DNA from: Phycisphaerae bacterium | GTDB lineage: Bacteria > Planctomycetota > Phycisphaerae > Phycisphaerales > UBA1924 | DNA: 64,000 nt | Reading direction: 5' to 3' | Assembly: GCA_016793805.1 (NCBI GenBank) | Contig: JAEUIZ010000042.1 | Location: forward strand, 1-64,000 | Shown here: piece by piece, positions 7,249-16,557 of the stretch | Numbering within the stretch: the first letter of the stretch is position 1 | Layout of the letters: each line of letters begins with the position of its first letter | Position numbers and translations under genes: made by a program | The notes under the pieces: model-generated | What the model was told of the DNA's origin: nothing | Database searches by the model: none | Seen by the model: the letters and a program-made list of their open reading frames with translations, nothing else

Positions 7249-9396
7249 ATGCTGGTCCTGCCGTCCGCGTTGGCTGTTGCGTCCGTGATGGTGTCGCTGT
7301 CGGGCCCGCCCGGCACGCCCGCGCGTCCGGTGACGGACACGGTGCACGGCGTGGCGATCACGGACAACTACCAATGGCTCGAGGGCGACAACAGCGACCC
7401 CAGCGCGATGGGGAAGGTGACGCCCGAGGTCGCCTCGTGGACCGACGCGCAGAACGCCTACACGCGGAGCGTGCTCGACGGTCTGCCGGGGCGGAAGGAA
7501 CTCGAGGCGAAACTGCTCCCGCTGATGGAGGTGGGATCGGTCTCGGCTCCGTACATGTGCGGGAACCGCTACTTCTATTTCAAGCGTGAGGGCAACCAGA
7601 ACCAGCCGCGAGTGTTCGTGCGCGAGGGGTACAAGGGCGAGCCGCGGCTCCTGATCGACCCCGCGACCATCGACGCGTCCGGGCTCGTGACGATCTCGTG
7701 GATCGCGCCGAGCCAGGACGGCAAACTGCTCGCGTATGGCACCTATCGCGCCGGCGACGAGAACTCGACGCTGCGGCTGCTCGACGTGGACACGGGTAAG
7801 GTCCTGCCGCTGGAGATCCCGGGCAAGGTCGGCTCGCCGGACTGGATGCCCGACAACTCCGGGTTCCTCTATCGCAACCTCGCGGACATCAAGAATCCGT
7901 ACTCGGGGCAGGTGAAGTACCACAAAATGGGGACCGAGGTCTCGGCCGACCCGGTGCTCTTCCGGCAGTACACGAAGGAAGAGAACGAGCGGCTGGCGAC
8001 GACCTATGGGCCCGGGGGCGGGCTGAGCAAGGACGGGCGCTGGATGGTGCTGTCGTACTACACCGACACGCGGAACAACGACCTCTGGGCCGCGGACTTC
8101 TCGGCGTACCTCAAGACCGGCAAGGTCGAGAAGCGAGACATCATCGTCGGCGAGAAGGCCCAGAGCGGCGGCACGATCATCGGCGACACGCTCTACATGC
8201 AGACCACGTCCGAGGCCCCCAACGGTCGCGTGGTCGCGGTGGACCTGAAGAACCCCGCGCGGGCCGCGTGGAAGCCGCTCGTCCCCGAGCGCAAGGACGC
8301 CGTGATCCAGGGCGTCTCGGTCGGCAAGGGCGTGATGGCGGTGCAATACCTCCTGAACGCGTCGAGCACGATCGAACTCTTCGACCTCGCGGGCAAGAGT
8401 CTCGGGGCCCTCAAACTCCCCGGCATCGGGTCGGCGGGCCTCTCCACCGACGAGGACCGCACCGAGGCGTACCTCACCTTCACGAGTTACAACTACCCGT
8501 CCTCGATCTTCCGCGTCGACCTCGCCAAGCCCACCGCCGACGCCGAACTCTGGGAGCGGCCCGCGGTCCCGGTCGATCCGAGCACCGTCGAGGTCAAGCA
8601 GGAGTGGTACTCGTCCAAGGACGGGACGCGGATCAGCATGTTCATCGTCCACAAGAAGGGCCTGAAGAAGGACGGCAACGCGCCGACCATCCTCTATGGC
8701 TACGGCGGGTTCAACGTCAGCCTCACGCCCTCGTTCAGCGCCACGCTCTTCCAGTGGTTCGACGCGGGCGGGGTCTATGCCGTCCCGAACCTCCGCGGGG
8801 GCGGGGAGTACGGGAACGCCTGGCACGAGGCGGGCAAACTCGAGCGCAAGCAGAACGTCTTCGACGACTTCATCTCGGCGGCGGAGTACCTGATCTCCAG
8901 CGGGTACACCAACCCCTCGCGGCTGGGCGTGGCGGGCGGGTCCAACGGGGGGCTGCTCACCGGCGCGATGGTCACGCAGCGCCCCGACCTCTTCGCGGCC
9001 GCGTTCGTCGGCGTCCCGCTCCTGGACATGGTCCGCTACCAGCACTTCCTCATGGCGCGGTACTGGGTGCCGGAGTACGGCAGCGCCGAGGACAAGAGCC
9101 AGTTCGCGTACATCTTCAAGTACTCGCCGTATCACAACATCAGGAAGGGGACGAAGTACCCGGCGGTGCTCATCACGGCGGGCGAGAACGACGCCCGGGT
9201 CCACCCGATGCACGCGAGGAAGATGGCGGCGGCCCTCCGCGAGGCGACCGCGAGCGACCAGGAGAAGAAGCCGGTGCTGCTGTGGGTCGATCGCGAGGCC
9301 GGGCACGGGCAGGGCAAGCCGCTGAACCTTCGGGTGCGCGACGCGGCGGACCAGCGGATCTTCATGATGTGGCAACTGGGGATGCTGGAGAAGTAG
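7249..9396 (+). CDS. Exported prolyl oligopeptidase (S9A)
   Basis: A 715-residue serine peptidase. The N-terminus MLVLPSALAVASVMVSLSG is a signal peptide, so it acts outside the cytoplasm. A seven-bladed propeller (about 70-430) follows, then an alpha/beta hydrolase. The triad is visible: Ser565 in GGSNGGLL, Asp648 in ENDARVHP and His686 in REAGHGQGKP, spaced almost as in porcine POP (554/641/680). It cleaves after proline in short peptides. GGAGA 7-12 nt upstream selects the ATG at 7249, and a TATGAT -10-like box lies at 7215-7220. It has its own promoter region, divergent from the thioesterase. Confidence 0.95.
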   Translation: MLVLPSALAVASVMVSLSGPPGTPARPVTDTVHGVAITDNYQWLEGDNSDPSAMGKVTPEVASWTDAQNAYTRSVLDGLPGRKELEAKLLPLMEVGSVSAPYMCGNRYFYFKREGNQNQPRVFVREGYKGEPRLLIDPATIDASGLVTISWIAPSQDGKLLAYGTYRAGDENSTLRLLDVDTGKVLPLEIPGKVGSPDWMPDNSGFLYRNLADIKNPYSGQVKYHKMGTEVSADPVLFRQYTKEENERLATTYGPGGGLSKDGRWMVLSYYTDTRNNDLWAADFSAYLKTGKVEKRDIIVGEKAQSGGTIIGDTLYMQTTSEAPNGRVVAVDLKNPARAAWKPLVPERKDAVIQGVSVGKGVMAVQYLLNASSTIELFDLAGKSLGALKLPGIGSAGLSTDEDRTEAYLTFTSYNYPSSIFRVDLAKPTADAELWERPAVPVDPSTVEVKQEWYSSKDGTRISMFIVHKKGLKKDGNAPTILYGYGGFNVSLTPSFSATLFQWFDAGGVYAVPNLRGGGEYGNAWHEAGKLERKQNVFDDFISAAEYLISSGYTNPSRLGVAGGSNGGLLTGAMVTQRPDLFAAAFVGVPLLDMVRYQHFLMARYWVPEYGSAEDKSQFAYIFKYSPYHNIRKGTKYPAVLITAGENDARVHPMHARKMAAALREATASDQEKKPVLLWVDREAGHGQGKPLNLRVRDAADQRIFMMWQLGMLEK

Positions 9397-9471
9397 GCCC
9401 GCACCACCGGCTCGCCCCCGGGCCCGCGCGGTTTCCGGGGCGAGCGTTCCAAGCCAGGCGATCGTGCCTCT

Positions 9472-10101
9472 ATGTCCGAAGCCCACGACCATGACGCCCT
9501 ATTGACCAAGGCCCGCGAGGGTGATCGCAAGTCACTGGTGGCGCTGCTGGAGGCGCTCGGCCCGCGCGTGCGGGCGAGGATCGAGCCGAAGATCCCGCCC
9601 GCGCTGAGGCCGGCGGTCGATGCCGATGACGTGATGCAGGTCACCTACCTCGAGGCGGTGACGCGGATCGAGAAGTTCGCCAGCGGAGGGTCGTCGGCGT
9701 TCCTGGCGTGGCTGACGCGGCTGGCGGAGAACAACCTGACCGACGCGATCCGGTGGCTCGAGGCGGCCAAGCGGCCCAGCGCGAGCCGGCGCGTCGTCGC
9801 GAAGGCCTCCGACGACTCGGCCAGCGACTTCCTCGGGATGCTGGGGGTGCACACGGCCACGCCCAGCCGCGACGCCGCCCGCGGGGAGGCCGCCCGATGG
9901 CTCGACGCCGCCCTCGCCTCGCTCCCGGGCGACTACGAGAAGGTGGTCCGGCTCTACGACCTCGAGGGCCGGAGCCCGCAGGAAGTGGCCGAGGCGATGG
10001 GCCGATCCCCGGGCGCGATGTGGATGCTCCGGGCTCGGGCGCACGAGCGGCTCAAGGAAGCGATGGGCCCCGCGGGCCGGTTCTTCTCGCAGCCGGGATA
10101 G
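9472..10101 (+). CDS. ECF-like RNA polymerase sigma factor
   Basis: A 209-residue sigma-70 family protein. Residues about 45-105 form region 2 (DDVMQVTYLEAVTRIEKF, then AFLAWLTRLAENNLTDAIRW), and about 140-195 form region 4 with a helix-turn-helix (LEGRSPQEVAEAMGRSPGAM, then LRARAHERLKEAM). Regions 1 and 3 are absent, as in ECF factors. The DDVMQ and LTRLAENNLTD wording is typical of the expanded planctomycete groups. No anti-sigma factor or kinase lies next to it, so its signal is unknown. No clear Shine-Dalgarno precedes the ATG. Confidence 0.88.
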   Translation: MSEAHDHDALLTKAREGDRKSLVALLEALGPRVRARIEPKIPPALRPAVDADDVMQVTYLEAVTRIEKFASGGSSAFLAWLTRLAENNLTDAIRWLEAAKRPSASRRVVAKASDDSASDFLGMLGVHTATPSRDAARGEAARWLDAALASLPGDYEKVVRLYDLEGRSPQEVAEAMGRSPGAMWMLRARAHERLKEAMGPAGRFFSQPG

Positions 10102-10106
10102 GGGCG

Positions 10107-11219
10107 TCAGGCGGTCGACGCGAGCGCCGGCGGCCGGGCGTGCGGACCGACCAGCGCGGGCCGGGGGCGGCGATGGATCGGCGCCTCGTGTGTCGCGACG
10201 TAGACGTACTCCGTGTTCGTGAGATGCCCGACGCGCCCGACTCGCTCGCCCTGGGGGTTGTAGATCCCGATGCGGGCGCCCACGTATCGGCGGAAGCCGT
10301 TCTCGATCGTGCGCACGCGGGCGCGCCCGCCCCAGAGCGACCCGAGCATCGCCTCGATCTCGTCGCGCGCGAGGAAGCCCTCGTCACTGAACGAGAGGAC
10401 GACGGCGCGCGCGCGCAGCGCGCTCAGCACCCGCCGGAGCGCCTCGGCGGCACGGGGGCGCGAGTTGAACTCGCTCCGCCGCGTGCGCACGTCCACGCGC
10501 TTGCACGCCACCCCGTACACCTCGGGCTTGTCCCAACGCACCAGCGACTCCCAGACGTGGTAGTTGCCCAGGTACGAGTGCTGGTTGTACGGGGGGTCGA
10601 GGTACACCAGATCGGCCTCGAGCCGCTCCGCCGCCGCCAGCGCGTCCAGGCGGGTCGCTTGGCCCTTCCCGTGGACGGCCCGAGGGAGCACGTCGGGCAC
10701 GCGCAGTTCCAGGTCGCGCAGCGCCCGCGGGGCCCAGTCCTTCAGGTACGCCATCTGGAGTCCGGTCGTCGAGTCCACCCGGTCCGCGGCCTCCAGGAGC
10801 GACGCAAGCATGACGGCCTCGAGGTCCGGTGGCAGCCCCCGCGCGGCGATCGCCTCGCGCACCGCGTCGATCCGCGCGCCGTTCCGAGGATGGAAGTACC
10901 GCGCGCGCACGCAGAAGGTCTCGGTGACGTACCCCGGCGCGCTCCAGCCCCCGCGGAGACGGGCGTTGAACTCCGCCACCAGACGCTCGGCGTCCGCGCG
11001 CACGTCCCGGGCGTCGGCCTCCACATAGCACCGCGCGAGCGTCTCGGCGTACGCGTTGTGGTCGTTGGCGAGCACGCGGTACCCCGCGGCCTTGAGCGCG
11101 TGCCCCACGCGCGACGTGCCCGAGAAGAGGTCCAGCACCGTGTGTACGCCCGCGACCGACCGCACCGCGTCGAGGATCACCGGGATCAGCGTGCGCTTGG
11201 AGCCGAGGTACTTGATCAT
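10107..11219 (-). CDS. DNA adenine methylase (D12 class, N6-adenine)
   Basis: A 370-residue SAM-dependent DNA methyltransferase. The N-terminus MIKYLGSKRTLIP is the D12/Dam N-terminal motif, DLFSGTSRVGHALKAAG is the SAM motif I, and LVYLDPPYNQHSY carries the catalytic DPPY. A central helical region is probably the target-recognition domain. No restriction endonuclease is adjacent, so it appears to be an orphan methylase or a host regulatory enzyme. I began at the ATG at 11219, where family similarity starts; upstream in-frame residues overlap the CPBP gene and are low-complexity. No Shine-Dalgarno is obvious. Confidence 0.88.
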   Translation of the reverse strand: MIKYLGSKRTLIPVILDAVRSVAGVHTVLDLFSGTSRVGHALKAAGYRVLANDHNAYAETLARCYVEADARDVRADAERLVAEFNARLRGGWSAPGYVTETFCVRARYFHPRNGARIDAVREAIAARGLPPDLEAVMLASLLEAADRVDSTTGLQMAYLKDWAPRALRDLELRVPDVLPRAVHGKGQATRLDALAAAERLEADLVYLDPPYNQHSYLGNYHVWESLVRWDKPEVYGVACKRVDVRTRRSEFNSRPRAAEALRRVLSALRARAVVLSFSDEGFLARDEIEAMLGSLWGGRARVRTIENGFRRYVGARIGIYNPQGERVGRVGHLTNTEYVYVATHEAPIHRRPRPALVGPHARPPALASTA

Positions 11220-11247
11220 GTCGATCCGTGGCAGGGGGCGGGGAGGG

Positions 11248-12717
11248 CTAGTCGCCGAGGATGCCGAGCAGGGCGGAGGCGAAGAGGAGGATGGCGCCGT
11301 TGTGGAGGGCGTGTGCGGTGACGGGGGCGATGAGCGAGCCGCGCCACTCGCGCAGGAGCGCGAAGGAGAACCCAAGGCCCACGACGGGCATGAGGAGGAA
11401 CCACTCGTAACTGTGCATGAGCCCGAAGGCGAAGGCGGAGCCCAGGGCGGCGACGACCACGCTGGCTCGGCCTCGGAGGAAGCGGTAGAGCGCGCCGCGG
11501 AACACGGTCTCTTCCATCACGGGGGCCCAGACGGTGGCGAGGGCGAAGATCAGGAGGAAGAGCCAGGACCCGGAACTCTTGGCGACCATCTCGAAGACGG
11601 GGTTCTCCGGGTTTGGGGGCTCGCCCTGGCCCGTGGCTTTATAGACGGCACCGCGGATGAGGACGATGACGAGGGTGGCGAGGACGCAGGCGGCGAAGAT
11701 CGGGAGCATGGCGAGGTAGCCAAGGAGCCCGCAGCCGATCTCGGTGAGGATGCCGCGCCCGCGGTGCCACCCGAGGCGGGCCAGGCCGTCGGAGCGCGGA
11801 TAGCGGAGCCGCGGGTAGAGGAGGAGGAGGAAGAGGAGCCACTGGGCGCCGAGCGTGAGCAGCATGAGCGTGGCGTCGCTGGGCTTGAGGGTGGAGGCCA
11901 GGATCGACGCGAGGCCCTTGAGGGCGAGGAACCCGGCGATGAAGGCGACGACGAGTTCGATCCCGAGGCTGCCGCCCGGCGCCGGCGGGACGTGTCGAGC
12001 CTCGATGCGTCGGCTCAGGACCTGGACCACGGCGATGATGAAGAAGACGAGGCCGGCGAGGAAGGCGAGCCCCCCGACGATCATGCCCAGGACGATGAGT
12101 GCCAGGAGCGCGGCGCCCCCGCCCACGAGCGATTGGCGGGCGGGGTCGGAGTCCGGGAGGCTGCGTGCCGCGGCGAGGCGGGCGTAGTACCCGTGCCGCT
12201 CGCGGAGGCGCGTCAGGGTGGGCTCGTCGGGCGGAGCGATCAGGGCGGCGGCGAGGCCGCGGGCGTCGTCGGCGAGGTCGGGATGGGCGCCGGCGAGGTC
12301 GTGCAGGCGCGAGGTGGCCTCGTCCACGCCGAGGAGTTCGGACGCGACGACCGCGGCCCGAAGTTTGTCCTCGGGGGTCTTGGCGCCCGCGTCCACGTTG
12401 AGTTGGAGCGAGGCGCCGAACTTGGGGTCCATCTTGCGGAACTCACCCCCGAGTTTGACGACGAGTTTGCTCAGGATGACGAACTGGTCGCTGGGGGCGG
12501 CGATGGATGCGGGCGCGGCGGGGGCGGCGCTGCGGGCCGGCCTGGCCACCTGCTGCATGTAGACAACGGCGCCGAGGAGCAGGAGGGCGACGATCGACAG
12601 GAGCCTGGCGACGCCTGGCGAGCCCGGGTCCGGGGTTCGGGCGAGGGCAGAGGGCTCGCCGAGGGGCGTCCGGCTGGTCGGCGGGAACTCCGGGCGCGGG
12701 TCTGGGAGGTCGGGCAT
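11248..12717 (-). CDS. CPBP-family intramembrane glutamic endopeptidase
   Basis: A 489-residue polytopic membrane protein. A TM helix lies at about 37-56, and several more follow from about residue 175. The C-terminus carries the CPBP/Abi (CAAX-like) motifs: EETVFRGALYRF (glutamate pair and arginine), GLMHSYEWF (histidine) and TAHALHNGAI (last histidine and asparagine). Such enzymes cleave membrane-bound substrates; the target is unknown. The long N-terminal half between the first TM and the core (about 130 residues) is soluble and unusual in length. A strong GGAGGG Shine-Dalgarno precedes the ATG at 12717. It sits 28 nt upstream of the methylase gene and may be co-transcribed. Confidence 0.85.
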   Translation of the reverse strand: MPDLPDPRPEFPPTSRTPLGEPSALARTPDPGSPGVARLLSIVALLLLGAVVYMQQVARPARSAAPAAPASIAAPSDQFVILSKLVVKLGGEFRKMDPKFGASLQLNVDAGAKTPEDKLRAAVVASELLGVDEATSRLHDLAGAHPDLADDARGLAAALIAPPDEPTLTRLRERHGYYARLAAARSLPDSDPARQSLVGGGAALLALIVLGMIVGGLAFLAGLVFFIIAVVQVLSRRIEARHVPPAPGGSLGIELVVAFIAGFLALKGLASILASTLKPSDATLMLLTLGAQWLLFLLLLYPRLRYPRSDGLARLGWHRGRGILTEIGCGLLGYLAMLPIFAACVLATLVIVLIRGAVYKATGQGEPPNPENPVFEMVAKSSGSWLFLLIFALATVWAPVMEETVFRGALYRFLRGRASVVVAALGSAFAFGLMHSYEWFLLMPVVGLGFSFALLREWRGSLIAPVTAHALHNGAILLFASALLGILGD

Positions 12718-12866
12718 GGTTGCCCTCCTTCATCGGCTGGTTGGGCGATCCGGCCCCTACGCTCCGTGCCCGGCTCGGGCGGGCGACGATCCAGGCCTCC
12801 CTGGCGGCGTATATCCCAACGAGCCCCAACCTCTCTGTTCGTGCTGGCCGATAAAGACACCGACCC

Positions 12867-14270
12867 ATGCACCTCGTCACCGGCGTGATCCTGATCCTGA
12901 CGGCCCTCGGGTTGCTCGTGCTCATGATTGCGCAGGCCCGCAAGGGGACGGTGGACCTCTTCAGCACGCGGAACCTGTTCCTGCTGGGGATGATCATCTT
13001 CCAGTGCGTCAGCGGGTGGCTGAGCATGTTCATGCTGGACTTCGGCGAGGTGCGCGTGGAGAACCCGGCGGTCACGGGGTTCGTCTACACGCTGCTGCTC
13101 CTGGTGTTCCTGGCGATCTTTCTGCTGTCGTACCACAAGGGCTGGTGGGTGCGGCACCGGGCGTGGCGGGCCGACCCGCAGGTGCCACGAACCGTTCCGG
13201 GTCCGATGCTCGCGATCGCCGCGGTGATCCTTGTCTTCGGGCTCGTCTTCCGCCTGGCGATCGGACGCACGATCCCGATCCTGGGCGTTCTGACGGACAT
13301 GATGGGAATCGGGCTGCTCTCCGCGGCGGCGGGGCTGGCGGCGTGGGTCTGGGTGCCGAGGCTGATGAACCCGGCGGTGATGATCCCCGCGGCGACGATC
13401 ATCCTCATCGCGGCGCTCTCGCTGATCTTTCTGACCTTCGGACGCCGCGACGTGCTGAGCCTCATCATCACCGTGTTTTTCGCGGGGTACATGTCTCGCT
13501 GGCGGCACATGGGCTGGACGAAGATGTGGCCCCGGCTGGTGGTGGTCGGGGCCGCGGGACTGCTGTTCATGTCCGCGTTCAGCACGGTGCGATCGGCGAC
13601 AGCCAAGAAACTCGACATCGGGGAGGTGCTCGCCAAACTGATGGAGGCCGACATCGGCGAGGGCCTGCTCGGGATGGCCACCGGACAGTTTGCAGCGGCC
13701 AACAGCATGTGGTGCATCGAGACCCGTCCCGATCCGTACCCGTTCAACCCGCTGCACTCGGCGGTCTACGCGGTCGTGCAGCCGATCCCGCGCGTGCTCT
13801 GGGACCAGTTCGGGATCCCCAAGCCCAACGGGCTGGGGTACGACATGGTGCGCGAGGCGAGGGTGTACAAGTACCAGAAGGAGTTCACGCTCGGGCCGGG
13901 GATGATCGGGCACATCTGGAACGACAACCCGATCCTCGCGCTGGTGCCCTACGCGATCTTCTTCGGGCTCATCCTGCGATTCCTCGACGAGTACATGGCC
14001 GCCCATCCGTTCAGCCCGTACTACTGCTTGCCGATCGTGGCCGGCGCGGGCGACATGGTGGGCATCCCGCGCGGGGAGGTGGGGCTGTTCCTCTTCCGCA
14101 CGGCGATGGCGGTGATCGCCGCGTGGATCGCCCTGCGGCTGGCGCGCAGGGTGCTGTTGCGCTCCTTTGGGCCGGCGCTCACCGAGGCGGCACCCGTGGA
14201 CGAAGAGGGCTCGTTCGCGGACGGCGACGCCGAGGTCGAGCCCTCCTGGAACGGGGAACGCGGAGGCTGA
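12867..14270 (+). CDS. Polytopic membrane protein, possible oligosaccharide polymerase
   Basis: A 467-residue protein with about ten hydrophobic segments (for example GVILILTALGLLVLMIA at the N-terminus and IIVLIAALSLIFLTF-like segments mid-protein). A long non-membrane loop before the C-terminal helices includes YNPFNPLH-like and LGPGMIGHIWNDNPIL text. That organisation of many helices with one large late loop is the look of Wzy/O-antigen polymerases, but I recognise no decisive motif, so the role stays tentative. The C-terminal tail is acidic (DEEGSFADGDAEVEPSW). It is divergent from the CPBP gene. No Shine-Dalgarno is evident before the ATG at 12867. Confidence 0.7.
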   Translation: MHLVTGVILILTALGLLVLMIAQARKGTVDLFSTRNLFLLGMIIFQCVSGWLSMFMLDFGEVRVENPAVTGFVYTLLLLVFLAIFLLSYHKGWWVRHRAWRADPQVPRTVPGPMLAIAAVILVFGLVFRLAIGRTIPILGVLTDMMGIGLLSAAAGLAAWVWVPRLMNPAVMIPAATIILIAALSLIFLTFGRRDVLSLIITVFFAGYMSRWRHMGWTKMWPRLVVVGAAGLLFMSAFSTVRSATAKKLDIGEVLAKLMEADIGEGLLGMATGQFAAANSMWCIETRPDPYPFNPLHSAVYAVVQPIPRVLWDQFGIPKPNGLGYDMVREARVYKYQKEFTLGPGMIGHIWNDNPILALVPYAIFFGLILRFLDEYMAAHPFSPYYCLPIVAGAGDMVGIPRGEVGLFLFRTAMAVIAAWIALRLARRVLLRSFGPALTEAAPVDEEGSFADGDAEVEPSWNGERGG

Positions 14271-14373
14271 CAAAGCCCGTCCGATCCGTCAAGACATGCC
14301 GACGGCACCGGGTGCGCCGTCGGGCGTCTGACTCCTTCGAGCCGCAATCGGGGCGGAGCCGCTCCCCGGTTTC

Positions 14374-14379
14374 TATGGT
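14374..14379 (+). promoter_or_regulatory. -10 box of the glycine-tract secreted protein gene, leaderless type
   Basis: TATGGT lies 6 nt before the ATG at 14386, with no Shine-Dalgarno sequence. Confidence 0.5.
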
Positions 14380-14385
14380 TGAACC

Positions 14386-16536
14386 ATGATGCGCGCACAC
14401 ACCTGCGGGATTCTGTTCTCGGTCCTGGCGCTGTCGGCGTCGGCGGCGGGGCAAGTGCGATTCAACGCCTCCATGTCGCAGAGCATGCCGACGCTCACCG
14501 ACTCTCAGACCGGGTACCAGGTGATCCGGCCCAACTCGCTCCCGGTGTCGTTCGAGTCCGAGGCCGTGGTCTCGACGGGATTCGTGGCCAAACCGGATGG
14601 CTTCGACGTGACGATCACGCTGGCGAACCCGACCTCCCGCGCGGCGCGCCCGGGGCTCATCGCGCTCGGCGGGCTGCGGCTCGGGCCGAAGGTGACCTAC
14701 CGCGACTTCCGCGAGGACTGCAAGCCCGTGGTCGCCGAGCATCGCGGGCAGCACTGGGGCAGTTTCGGGTTCAACTACCCCAAGGACTACTACAGCCCGG
14801 TCTTCGTCGTGGGCAACACGCAGTACACCCTCGGGGTCAGCCTGCACTACCCGATCCTGCAGTACCAGCACGACGTGCAGGTCCAACTCGTCTCGGCCAA
14901 CGGCCCGTACCTGCTCGGCGGGAAGAACTGGCAGATCGAGTTTCGGCCCAGCGGGACGATCCCCGCCAACACGACCCGGACCTACACGCTGGCCGTGCGC
15001 GTGACGACCAACGCCGCCGAGTGGATCCGCACGCTCGCGCCCTACCGGGCCTATTTCCAGGGCCAGTTCGGGCCTGTGCGCTACGCGCGAGACCCCCGCC
15101 CGATCGTGGGGGCCACGGTCGCCGACCAGCCCGGGAACGACTCGAACCCGTATGGCTTCGCGGTCCCGCAGGGGTGGCGGCCCGATCAGTTTGGGTGGTC
15201 GAAGATGGCGCGGTTCCTGAAGTCGTTCAAGGGCAAGGGCTACACGCGGCTGGTCCTCTGGAAGCCCACGGGGGTCTATCGCCGGAACACGCAGTTCAAC
15301 TTCCCCTTCCAGTTCATGACCGAGATGAACCGGAACACCTCGATGCGGAACAGCCTCGACGCGCTCCGCATGATCCCCGACGCGGGCTTCGAGATGGGAT
15401 ACTGGTGGGGCAACGCCCAGTGGGTGATGAAGACCTGGGACGCGCCATCGGCGGAGGTGCTCGACCCGAGCAACCCGGACCACGTCCAGCGGGCCTTCGC
15501 CGAACTCGACATGGCCGTGGGCCTCGGCGCGACGATCATCGGGCTGGACAACTTCGCGCTGATGCCGACGTGGAAGGGGTACGAGTGGCTCCAGCGGATG
15601 CAGGCGCGAGCCCCTCGGGTGCGGTTCTTGCTCGAGGGCGTGGACGCGGACTTCATGCACGTGCTGGCGCCGATCTGGACCTATGGCGCGGAGGTCCAGA
15701 CGCCCCGGGTCCTCTCCGACTTCCTCGTGCCCGGGCACGAGACGTGGGCCGACGTGCGGATGAACGAGTTGCGCACGCGGCTTGGGCATGATCCGACCCG
15801 GGCCGAGCGGCTCGCCGAGATCGACCGGGTGGCGCGGATGGGCTATGTGCCCGTTGTCATGGACGACCTGGTGCTCCCGCGCTCGTACAACGCCGCGGAC
15901 ACCTATGCCGCGTCAGTGCCCGCGGACCTGCGCCAGCCGCTGGTCATCGCGCCGCCCGCCGCGGGTGGACAGACCGGCGGCGGGACCACGAGCGGGCAGA
16001 TCGGCGCTGGGAACCCCGGCGGGCAGGTCGGTGGCGGGCAGACAGGCGGGAACAACACCGGCGGACAACCCGGCGGCGTCACCGGCACCGGGAAGGGCGT
16101 CGAGGCTTCAGGTGCCGCTCCCGCTGGCAGCGGCGGCGGTGGCGGCGGTGGTGGAGGTGGTGGCGGCGGCGGCGGAGGTGGTGGCGGCGGCGGCGGAGGT
16201 GGTGGGGGCGGCGGCGCAGGATTCCGATCCTTCGGCGGCTCCAGCGGAGGAGGCTCCGGCTCGGGCGTCGCCACGATCTCCGGCGGGAACAACAACATCC
16301 CCGCGCGCAATCCCTCGCTCGGGCCCGAGGTCGTTCCCGTCAATCCCAACGATCCCGCGATCGCCAGCGCCATGAATCCCGACGCGAAGCGATTCGTCAT
16401 CCCGCTCTTCACTCCCGACGAGGTCCAGCGCGCCATCGAGCGGCTGCGCGTCTCGATCCGCGTCCCGACCTGGCAGCCCGCAACGCCCGGCGAGATCCGC
16501 CGAGCCCTCGCTGTCGAGCCGAGCGCGGACAAGTGA
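14386..16536 (+). CDS. Large secreted protein with polyglycine linker, function unknown
   Basis: A 716-residue protein with a signal peptide (CGILFSVLALSASAAGQ). Residues about 30-235 look like a beta-rich domain. About 265-470 reads like a TIM-barrel, glycosidase-like domain (SFKGKGYTRLVLWKPTG, FEMGYWWGNAQWVMKTW, GATIIGLDNFALMP, RFLLEGVDADFMHVL), though catalytic residues cannot be assigned. A low-complexity GGQTGGG/GGNNTGG region follows, then 28 consecutive glycines at about 583-610, then a short tail (about 90 residues) containing FVIPLFTPDEVQRAIERLR. I do not recognise the family. A carbohydrate-active role is a guess from fold impression only. Confidence 0.75.
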   Translation: MMRAHTCGILFSVLALSASAAGQVRFNASMSQSMPTLTDSQTGYQVIRPNSLPVSFESEAVVSTGFVAKPDGFDVTITLANPTSRAARPGLIALGGLRLGPKVTYRDFREDCKPVVAEHRGQHWGSFGFNYPKDYYSPVFVVGNTQYTLGVSLHYPILQYQHDVQVQLVSANGPYLLGGKNWQIEFRPSGTIPANTTRTYTLAVRVTTNAAEWIRTLAPYRAYFQGQFGPVRYARDPRPIVGATVADQPGNDSNPYGFAVPQGWRPDQFGWSKMARFLKSFKGKGYTRLVLWKPTGVYRRNTQFNFPFQFMTEMNRNTSMRNSLDALRMIPDAGFEMGYWWGNAQWVMKTWDAPSAEVLDPSNPDHVQRAFAELDMAVGLGATIIGLDNFALMPTWKGYEWLQRMQARAPRVRFLLEGVDADFMHVLAPIWTYGAEVQTPRVLSDFLVPGHETWADVRMNELRTRLGHDPTRAERLAEIDRVARMGYVPVVMDDLVLPRSYNAADTYAASVPADLRQPLVIAPPAAGGQTGGGTTSGQIGAGNPGGQVGGGQTGGNNTGGQPGGVTGTGKGVEASGAAPAGSGGGGGGGGGGGGGGGGGGGGGGGGGGGGAGFRSFGGSSGGGSGSGVATISGGNNNIPARNPSLGPEVVPVNPNDPAIASAMNPDAKRFVIPLFTPDEVQRAIERLRVSIRVPTWQPATPGEIRRALAVEPSADK
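16132..16215 (+). repeat. Polyglycine tract with a 21-bp tandem repeat
   Basis: Twenty-eight consecutive Gly codons. From 16153 to 16215 the DNA is three tandem copies of a 21-bp unit beginning GGAGGTGGTGGCGG; copies 1 and 2 are identical and copy 3 differs at one base. Because 21 is a multiple of three, copy-number changes keep the reading frame and only alter linker length. Confidence 0.9.
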
Positions 16537-16557
16537 TGCCGTGCGGATGAGGGCTCG

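Noticed and set aside
7231..9492. A 753-codon minus-strand frame opposite the prolyl oligopeptidase
   Set aside because: Composition is Arg/Val/His-rich without motifs, and the plus strand encodes an intact S9 protease with its triad.
10107..12717. Adenine methylase plus CPBP (Abi-like) protease as an abortive-infection or restriction system
   Set aside because: No endonuclease, toxin or phage-defence partner is nearby; the CPBP family is mostly housekeeping, so a defence role is not supported.
16132..16215. Tandem 21-bp units as a CRISPR-like or structural repeat array
   Set aside because: Units are contiguous without spacers and are translated as polyglycine in an open frame.
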